Of a DNA stretch of 13,698 nt, positions 7,113 to 12,058 are shown in pieces. Made by a program: the position numbers and the translations under genes. The notes beneath the pieces were generated by a model. That model was not told where the DNA came from and did not search any database. It worked only from the letters and a program-made list of their open reading frames with translations. The DNA is from DATARH01 sp035570495. Lineage in GTDB: Bacteria; Pseudomonadota; Alphaproteobacteria; ATCC43930; CGMCC-115725. How positions within the stretch are numbered: position 1 is the stretch's first letter; every line of letters starts with the position of its first letter. The stretch is from the NCBI GenBank assembly GCA_035570495.1, contig DATMLO010000221.1, positions 1-13,698 of the forward strand, given 5' to 3'.

Positions 7113-7322
7113 ATGGAAGGCAGTTTCGCGATCGATCCCAAGCTCCTCGAAATCCTCGTCTGCCCGCTGACCAAGGCGCCGCTGCGCTACGACCGCGCGG
7201 CGCAGGAGCTGATTAGCGACGAGGCCGGGCTCGCCTATCCGATCCGCGACGGCATTCCGATCATGCTGGTCGACGAGGCGCGCCGCCTCGCCGACGACGA
7301 GAAGGCAAAGCCGGGAGCGTAG
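7113..7322 (+). CDS. Trm112/UPF0434-like small protein
   Basis: 69 aa, small and acidic, with the family signature KLLEILVCPLTKAPLRY at the N-terminus and GLAYPIRDGIPIMLVDEAR near the C-terminus. Eukaryotic and archaeal Trm112 activates several methyltransferases that act on tRNA, rRNA and release factors; bacterial members such as YcaR are poorly characterised. Only one cysteine remains (in LVCP). The other zinc-ligand positions of classical members are Thr and Ser here, so zinc binding is unlikely; this loss is common in alphaproteobacterial relatives. It lies between the Lon-domain and DUF971 genes, the latter beginning 1 nt after its stop. Confidence 0.9.
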   Translation: MEGSFAIDPKLLEILVCPLTKAPLRYDRAAQELISDEAGLAYPIRDGIPIMLVDEARRLADDEKAKPGA

Positions 7323-7323
7323 C

Positions 7324-7698
7324 GTGGCCGCCGCCCCCAACCCCTGGCCCGTTCAACTTCGGCTGATCCGGGCGGAAAAACAGCTCGAAATCGAGTTCGA
7401 CGACGGCAAGAAATTCAGCCTGCCGGCCGAGTATCTGCGCGTCGAAAGCCCGTCGGCCGAGGTGCAGGGCCACGACCCGCGCGACAAGATCACGGTCCCG
7501 GGCCGCGTCCATGTCGGCATCATGGAATTGGAGCCGGTCGGCAACTACGCCGTGCGCATCAAGTTCGACGATCTGCACGACACCGGAATCTATTCCTGGG
7601 ACTATCTCTATCTGCTCGGGGTCGAGCAGCCGCAGCGCTGGCGCCGCTATCTCGCGGCGCTCAAGGAAAAAGGCCTCAGCCGCGAGCCGGGGCGCTGA
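7324..7698 (+). CDS. DUF971 protein (gamma-butyrobetaine hydroxylase-like N-terminal domain)
   Basis: 124 aa, a single DUF971/GBBH-like_N domain: LEIEFDDGKKFSLPAEYLRV (about 21-41), SPSAEVQGH, then IMELEPVGNYAVRIKFDDLHDTGIYSWDYLY (about 65-96). In gamma-butyrobetaine dioxygenase the domain precedes the catalytic oxygenase domain and binds zinc; here there is no cysteine and no oxygenase domain, so it is neither a zinc site nor an oxygenase. Function unknown; elsewhere the domain is fused to or found near Mrp/ApbC iron-sulphur carriers. GTG start, with GGGAG 6 nt before it, and only 1 nt after the previous stop, so translation is probably coupled. Confidence 0.9.
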   Translation: MAAAPNPWPVQLRLIRAEKQLEIEFDDGKKFSLPAEYLRVESPSAEVQGHDPRDKITVPGRVHVGIMELEPVGNYAVRIKFDDLHDTGIYSWDYLYLLGVEQPQRWRRYLAALKEKGLSREPGR

Positions 7699-7723
7699 CG
7701 AGCCAAAATCGAGGAGCACATCC

Positions 7724-8548
7724 ATGCCCGTTGTCGAGACCGAACGCCACGGCCAGATTTTCGTCGTGCGGATGAACCGGCCCGAGAGCCTCAACGCATT
7801 GAGCGGCGAAATGCGACAGCTGCTGGCCGAGGCGTGGACCGAGTTTCGCGCCGCCAATGATCTCGAGGTCGCGATCTTTACCGGCACCGGCCGCGGCTTT
7901 TGCGCCGGCGAGGACATGAAGCAGTCGCTGGCCGATGGCGCGCCGGGCGGCCGTCGCGCCGCGATCGAGGACCCGTTCATGACCGGCGCGCTCGAAAAGC
8001 CGGTCATCGCCGCGGTCAACGGCTACGCGATGGGCGGCGGCTTTATGCTGGTCGAGCGCACCGATCTGCGCGTCGCGGTCAAGGGCGCAATCTTCGAGGT
8101 GTCGGAGGCGAAGCGTTGGCTGCTCGGCGGCTACAATCACGGTCACATCGCCAATGTGCCGTACCCGATCGCCATGGAAATGGCGCTCGGCTTCCGCTTC
8201 ACGGCCGAGCGCTTCTACGACATCGGCTTTATCAACCGGCTCGTGGAGCCCGATCAGCTGATGCCCGAGGCGATGAAGATGGCCGAGCATCTGTTGACCC
8301 TGCCGCCGGCCTCGCGAGTCAACACCGTGCACATGATGCGGCAGATGCGCCCCAACCCCGACGCCGACCAGCAGGCGCTCGCCGCCGCGCTGCACGAGCA
8401 TGGCGCCAAGAGCGATCTGATGGAGAGCCGTTCCGCCTTTGCCGAAAAGCGCCGGCCCAATTTCAAGGGCTGGGACAATCCCGCCGACCGCCACCGGCCG
8501 CCGACACTCGCCTCGGTGAAGAAGGAGGGGCTGCGCCGACAATCGTAG
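7724..8548 (+). CDS. Enoyl-CoA hydratase/isomerase (crotonase) family protein
   Basis: 274 aa, crotonase fold. Visible: the N-terminal strand region VETERHGQIFVVRMNRPESLNALS, the CoA/oxyanion-hole segment GRGFCAGEDMKQ (about 57-66), and GYAMGGGFMLVERTD (100-114), the second oxyanion-hole helix. Of the two catalytic glutamates of hydratases, the one in GGGxEL is replaced by Met 108, while the second may be kept as Glu 128 in FEVSEAK. The segment after it is also altered. Classical hydration of crotonyl-CoA is therefore doubtful; isomerase, hydrolase or decarboxylase activity on an acyl-CoA is possible. GAGGAG (7711-7716) is 7 nt before the ATG. It ends the five-gene run and is followed by a 127-bp intergenic region. 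Confidence 0.92.
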   Translation: MPVVETERHGQIFVVRMNRPESLNALSGEMRQLLAEAWTEFRAANDLEVAIFTGTGRGFCAGEDMKQSLADGAPGGRRAAIEDPFMTGALEKPVIAAVNGYAMGGGFMLVERTDLRVAVKGAIFEVSEAKRWLLGGYNHGHIANVPYPIAMEMALGFRFTAERFYDIGFINRLVEPDQLMPEAMKMAEHLLTLPPASRVNTVHMMRQMRPNPDADQQALAAALHEHGAKSDLMESRSAFAEKRRPNFKGWDNPADRHRPPTLASVKKEGLRRQS

Positions 8549-8559
8549 CCCCGTGTTTT

Positions 8560-8606
8560 CTTCGATAAAAAGCCTTCGATAAGCGGCTAAAAAGCCTTCG
8601 TTAAGC
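8560..8606. repeat. Three CTTCG(A/T)TAA repeats in the intergenic region
   Basis: CTTCGATAA at 8560-8568 and 8574-8582 and CTTCGTTAA at 8596-8604. The last two sit inside a 19-nt direct repeat TAAAAAGCCTTCG(A/T)TAAGC at 8566-8584 and 8588-8606 (one mismatch, 22-bp period). This AT-richer patch lies 70-115 nt upstream of the AAA+ gene. It may be a cluster of binding sites near that gene's promoter; no known regulator's site is recognised. Confidence 0.6.
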
Positions 8607-8643
8607 TTCTTTCGCGACGATGAATCGCGTGCGGATGCGTTAG

Positions 8644-8663
8644 CGCATTTAGCGTAAAATGCG
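8644..8663 (+). promoter_or_regulatory. Hairpin abutting the Shine-Dalgarno of the AAA+ gene
   Basis: CGCATTT-AGCGTA-AAATGCG is a perfect 7-bp stem with a 6-nt loop whose last base is the first base of the Shine-Dalgarno GGAGGAGG (8663-8670). Upstream, TGCG-TTAG-CGCA (8636-8647) could form a competing small hairpin that shares CGCA. The 3' arm would sit next to the ribosome site, so this could modulate translation, but such short structures also arise by chance. Confidence 0.4.
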
Positions 8664-8675
8664 GAGGAGGAAGAC

Positions 8676-10169
8676 ATGCGCTTGGGCGAACTCCTGGTCG
8701 GCTGGGGGCTCGCGACCCCCGCGGACGTCGCGACTGCGCTGGAACGGCAGGCCGTACAGGGCGGCCGGCTTGGCGAAATTCTCGTCGCGGTCGGTATCCT
8801 GACCCAGGAGCAGCTGGCCTCGGTCATCAACGCAACGCCCACCGCGCCGACGGATGTCGCCGATACCGGCATTCTCCCGCGCAACCTGCTCAATCTGATG
8901 CTCAAGCTGATGTACGTGGAGTCGCTCGGCACTCTGGTCGAGCTGTCCCAGCGTATGAAGCTGCCGCGCCGCATCATCGAGGCGCTGCTCGCCGACGCCA
9001 CGCAGCAGCGTTTTGTCATGGCGATGGGGCAGGCAGGCGAGAACGCTCTGTCGATGCGTTATGCGCTCGGCGAGCAGGGCAAGGCCGCCGCCCGCGAGGC
9101 GTTGGAGCAAAACCTTTATCTCGGCCCCGCCCCGGTCTCGCTCGCCGCCTTCCGCGAGCAAATTCTGCGGCAGCGCGTCAGCAACGAGACGCTGAGCGAG
9201 GATGTGCTGCGTGCCGGCTTTGCCGGGTTGGTGGTGCCCGACCACTATTTCGACAAGCTGCTTCCGGCCATCAATGCCGGGCGCACCGTTCTTCTGTTCG
9301 GGCCTCCCGGCAACGGCAAAACGACGCTTTCCGGCCGCATCGCCAATGTGTTCCGCGACGTTGTCTACGTTCCCTACGCTTTCGATGTCGATGGCCAGAT
9401 CATCAAGGTCTATGACGAGGGCCTGCACAAGCCCGCGGCTGAGGCCGACGCGATCCCGCCGACCACCGCTTCCGCGTTCGCCGAACGCGAGCATTTCGAC
9501 GAGCGCTGGGTTCCCTGCAAGCGGCCGGTCGCCGTCGCCGGTGGCGAGATGACGCTCGATATGCTCGATCTGAGGCACAACCCCAACACCAAGTTCTACG
9601 ACGCGCCGCTGCACGTAAAAGCGCTCAATGGCATGCTGCTGATCGACGATTTTGGCCGGCAGAAATTCCAGCCGAGCGAACTGCTCAACCGCTGGATCGT
9701 GCCAATGGAGAACCAGGTCGATTACCTGAAGCTCGACACTGGCGCGAGCTTTCAGCTGCCGTTCGACGAGCTGGTAATCTTTTCGACGAATCTCGATCCG
9801 TCCGACCTGATGGACGCCGCGTTCCTGCGGCGCATCCCCTACAAGATCAAGCTGTTTTCGCCCACCCGCGGCGAATACTGGCAGATTTTCGAGGCGGTCT
9901 GCCGTGGCTACGGGCTGACCCTGACCGAGCCGGTATTTGATGTTGTCGTCGAGCGTCTGGAGAAGCGTTTCGGTCTCGCTTACTACCAACCGAAATTCAT
10001 CTGCCAGCAAGTCGCCGAGTGGTGCCGCAGCTTTGGCCGCCCGCTGACGCTGACCCGCGAAGGCGCATTGGCTGCGCTCGCCAACCTCTACTACGATATC
10101 GAAGAAGACCGAGAGGCGGAGATCGCCGCCGAAATCGTTCAGCCGCGGTCCGAGGTCGCGGCCGACTGA
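8676..10169 (+). CDS. Three-domain AAA+ ATPase with GspE-N/MshEN-like N-terminus (uncharacterised family)
   Basis: 497 aa, role unknown. Residues 1-52 (RLGELLVGWGLATPADVATA...LGEILVAVGILTQEQLASVI) repeat a pattern typical of MshEN/GspE N-terminal domains, which bind c-di-GMP or nucleotides in some secretion and pilus ATPases. Residues 60-170 look like a winged helix (ELSQRMKLPRRIIEALL) ending in YLGPAPVSL. A AAA+ ATPase follows: Walker A GPPGNGKTT (209-217), Walker B LLIDDF (321-326) with two Asp rather than Asp-Glu, sensor-1-like Asn 372 in STN, and Arg 385/386 as finger or sensor-2 candidates, then a lid. It is probably cytosolic; no transmembrane segment is seen. GGAGGAGG is 5 nt before ATG. 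It looks monocistronic. The family occurs in other bacteria as a hypothetical ATP-binding protein. Confidence 0.9.
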   Translation: MRLGELLVGWGLATPADVATALERQAVQGGRLGEILVAVGILTQEQLASVINATPTAPTDVADTGILPRNLLNLMLKLMYVESLGTLVELSQRMKLPRRIIEALLADATQQRFVMAMGQAGENALSMRYALGEQGKAAAREALEQNLYLGPAPVSLAAFREQILRQRVSNETLSEDVLRAGFAGLVVPDHYFDKLLPAINAGRTVLLFGPPGNGKTTLSGRIANVFRDVVYVPYAFDVDGQIIKVYDEGLHKPAAEADAIPPTTASAFAEREHFDERWVPCKRPVAVAGGEMTLDMLDLRHNPNTKFYDAPLHVKALNGMLLIDDFGRQKFQPSELLNRWIVPMENQVDYLKLDTGASFQLPFDELVIFSTNLDPSDLMDAAFLRRIPYKIKLFSPTRGEYWQIFEAVCRGYGLTLTEPVFDVVVERLEKRFGLAYYQPKFICQQVAEWCRSFGRPLTLTREGALAALANLYYDIEEDREAEIAAEIVQPRSEVAAD

Positions 10170-10694
10170 TCACCGCACGAACGGCCGCACCGCTTCGAGC
10201 AGCCGCTCGGTCGGCGCGAGGCGCGGGCCGTTGCCGTCATCGACCGGCGGCACGATCGTCACGCCCCATTCGGGCAGCGTTTTGAGCGCGGCTTGCGCCT
10301 GTGGGTGGGCGAGCAGCGGTGCGTTCAAGGACGGCCCGACGATGACCGGCGTCTCGCGGCCGATCGCCTCGGCGACCAGTGACAGTGCGAGATTGTCGGC
10401 GATGCCGTGCGCCAGCTTGTTCAGCGAATTGAAGCTGCACGGCGCGAACAGCACGACGCCGTAAGGCGGGCGCGGACGGATTGCCAGGTCGAAATACGAC
10501 TCGACCACCTGCGCGCCCGCGACATCCGCGAGCTCGCGCGGCGCGATGACCCGCGACGCATTCGGCGTCGGCAGCGCGATGACGGTCTTGAAGCCGAGCC
10601 CCACCAGCCCGCGCAGGATCTCGGGGCAGAGCGCCGCTGTCGTGGTGCCGCTCAGCACCAGATAGACGACGTCGTAGGTTTCGCCCTTGGCCAT
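10170..10694 (-). CDS. Flavoprotein, HFCD/UbiX-like family
   Basis: 174 aa with a Rossmann-like flavoprotein fold (PF02441): N-terminal strand YDVVYLVLSGTTTAA (phosphate-binding SGTTTAA), a central APCSFNSLNKLAHGIADN (84-101) corresponding to the PASANT-type segment of homo-oligomeric flavin-containing Cys decarboxylases, and VGPSLNAPLLAHP (119-131) in place of the PAMN motif. Relatives include CoaB/CoaC, EpiD and UbiX, but the substrate here is unknown; both motifs are variants, so a specific decarboxylase should not be assumed. ATG 10694 is preceded by GGGAGG with a 4-nt spacer and fits the family N-terminus; a TTG at 10715 is less likely. It converges with the AAA+ gene, stop codons touching, and is divergent from the MFS gene. 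Confidence 0.88.
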   Translation of the reverse strand: MAKGETYDVVYLVLSGTTTAALCPEILRGLVGLGFKTVIALPTPNASRVIAPRELADVAGAQVVESYFDLAIRPRPPYGVVLFAPCSFNSLNKLAHGIADNLALSLVAEAIGRETPVIVGPSLNAPLLAHPQAQAALKTLPEWGVTIVPPVDDGNGPRLAPTERLLEAVRPFVR

Positions 10695-10720
10695 TTCGCC
10701 TCCCGCTGCCGGCAACGCTC

Positions 10721-10748
10721 AGTGTAGCGGGAAGTTGACCCGGCCAAA
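10721..10748 (-). promoter_or_regulatory. Candidate promoter of the flavoprotein gene
   Basis: Minus-strand TACACT (10726-10721) with TTTGGC (10748-10743) 16 bp upstream. The start would lie some 20 nt before ATG 10694, a normal short leader holding GGGAGG. The -35 match is poor. Confidence 0.3.
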
Positions 10749-10777
10749 ATGCGCGGCTCGCGTCGGCGATCCGTGCC

Positions 10778-10783
10778 TACAAT
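10778..10783 (+). promoter_or_regulatory. TACAAT -10 element of the MFS gene, possible leaderless start
   Basis: TACAAT is followed by six bases and then the A of ATG 10790, so transcription would begin at or next to the start codon. No Shine-Dalgarno is visible before that ATG. The expected -35 window (10755-10760, GGCTCG) does not resemble TTGACA. TTGACC at 10735-10740 is too far upstream (37 bp) to serve this -10. Confidence 0.4.
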
Positions 10784-10789
10784 CGCGCG

Positions 10790-12058
10790 ATGAGTGACAC
10801 CGGCGGCGCGACCGCCCCCCAAGCGCCGCGCCGCAACTGGCCGATCCTCGCCGCGGCCTTCACCGCGTTCACGATCGGCGCGGCGATGATGCATTCCTAC
10901 ACCGTGTTCCTCGTCGCGTTTGTCGAGGATTTTGGCTGGAGCCGCGGCGAGACCTCGGTCGCCTATTCGGTGTCGCAGATGGTCGCCGGCATCAGCTCGC
11001 CGGCGGTCGGCGCGCTGGTCGACCGGCTCGGGCCGCGCCGCCTGCTGCTGCTCGGCGGCGGGCTTTTGGTGCTGGGTCTCGCCGGCAGCTCGTTTATCTC
11101 GCAGCTCTGGCAGATCGTGCTGCTCTACGGCGTGGTGATGACCTTTGGCGCCAATTGCCTCGGCCTCGTGGTCTTTGTGCCGATCCTGTCGCGCACGTTT
11201 GTGCGCCATCGCGGCATGGCGATCTCGATCGTCCAGTCAGCCAACGGTTTCGCGCGGGCGATCTCGGCGCCGGTCGTGCAATTCCTGATCTCGGGGGTCG
11301 GCTGGCGGCCGACCTACCTGATCGAGGCCGCGTTCATGGCGGCGGTGGCGCTGCCGCTCGCGGCGTGGTTCCGCCGCGCCGATCCGCCCCGCCGCGAGCA
11401 TCACGGCGAGGGCGCCCCGGCTGCGCCGGCTTCATCTCCCGCGATCGCGCCGCGCGGCGGCTGGACGCTCGCCGAGGCGATGCACACGCCGCATTTCTGG
11501 CTGTTGTTCGCGGTCTATCTGTTCACCGGTCTTGGCAGCTTTTTTGTCTCGCTGCATCAGCTCGCCTTCGCCGTCGATCGCGGCTTCGACAAGCTCTACG
11601 CCGCCGAGGTGCTCGGCATGGGCGCGTTTCTCGCGGTCTTCGGGACGATCGTCACGGGTACGCTCTCCGACTATATCGGCCGCGAGCTGTCAGCGATCAT
11701 GGCCTACGGGTTTTCGATCGTCGGCGTGATCTGCGCGCTGTTTATCACCAGCCCGAGCCAAGGCTGGCTCCTCTGGTTGCATGCCTGCCTGTTCGGGTTG
11801 ACCTGGGGCGCGCGCGGCCCGGCGATCACCGCCAAGACCGCCGACCTCTTTCCCGGCGCGCAGCTTGGCGCGATCCTTGGCGTCATCACGATCGGCAGCG
11901 GGCTCGGCGCCGCGCTGGGCTCCTGGGGCGCCGGGATCATCTTCGACTTGTCGGGCAGCTATGAGCTGGCCTTTGGGCTGTCGATCGCGTCGTATCTGTG
12001 CGGCGTCGTCGCGTTCTGGGCGCTGCGCCGCCCGCCAGTGAGACGCGGCGTAGCCTAG
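10790..12058 (+). CDS. MFS transporter, monocarboxylate/oxalate-formate-type 12-TM
   Basis: 422 aa inner-membrane permease. Twelve hydrophobic segments can be made out, split by a hydrophilic central loop (about 199-230, RRADPPRREHHGEG..., rich in Ala/Pro) into two six-helix halves. The first half carries the motif A-like loop GALVDRLGPRR (about 78-88) and the segment EDFGWSRGETSVAYS (about 46-60), which is characteristic of the monocarboxylate/oxalate-formate antiporter-like group. The second half has the matching GTLSDYIGRELS loop. Substrate unknown; small carboxylates are a reasonable guess. The start seems leaderless. It converges with the histidine kinase gene, sharing the CTAG (12055-12058) whose two strands both supply a TAG stop. 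Confidence 0.92.
   Translation: MSDTGGATAPQAPRRNWPILAAAFTAFTIGAAMMHSYTVFLVAFVEDFGWSRGETSVAYSVSQMVAGISSPAVGALVDRLGPRRLLLLGGGLLVLGLAGSSFISQLWQIVLLYGVVMTFGANCLGLVVFVPILSRTFVRHRGMAISIVQSANGFARAISAPVVQFLISGVGWRPTYLIEAAFMAAVALPLAAWFRRADPPRREHHGEGAPAAPASSPAIAPRGGWTLAEAMHTPHFWLLFAVYLFTGLGSFFVSLHQLAFAVDRGFDKLYAAEVLGMGAFLAVFGTIVTGTLSDYIGRELSAIMAYGFSIVGVICALFITSPSQGWLLWLHACLFGLTWGARGPAITAKTADLFPGAQLGAILGVITIGSGLGAALGSWGAGIIFDLSGSYELAFGLSIASYLCGVVAFWALRRPPVRRGVA

Noticed and set aside
8601..8604. TTAA in the third repeat as a CtrA half-site
   Set aside because: The full TTAA-N7-TTAA pattern is absent; a single TTAA is not evidence.
7676..9019. Minus-strand open frame of 447 codons opposite the crotonase gene
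   Set aside because: Low-complexity translation without domains, spanning an intergenic region and two real plus-strand genes. It is a shadow.
8649..10010. Minus-strand open frame of 453 codons opposite the AAA+ gene
   Set aside because: Its translation is rich in Arg, His, Gln and Glu with no recognisable domain; it mirrors the codon bias of a GC-rich gene on the other strand that has clear AAA+ motifs and a strong ribosome site.
10735..10740. TTGACC as -35 of the MFS gene
   Set aside because: It lies 37 bp from the TACAAT element, far outside the allowed spacer, and no other -10 is found at 16-18 bp.
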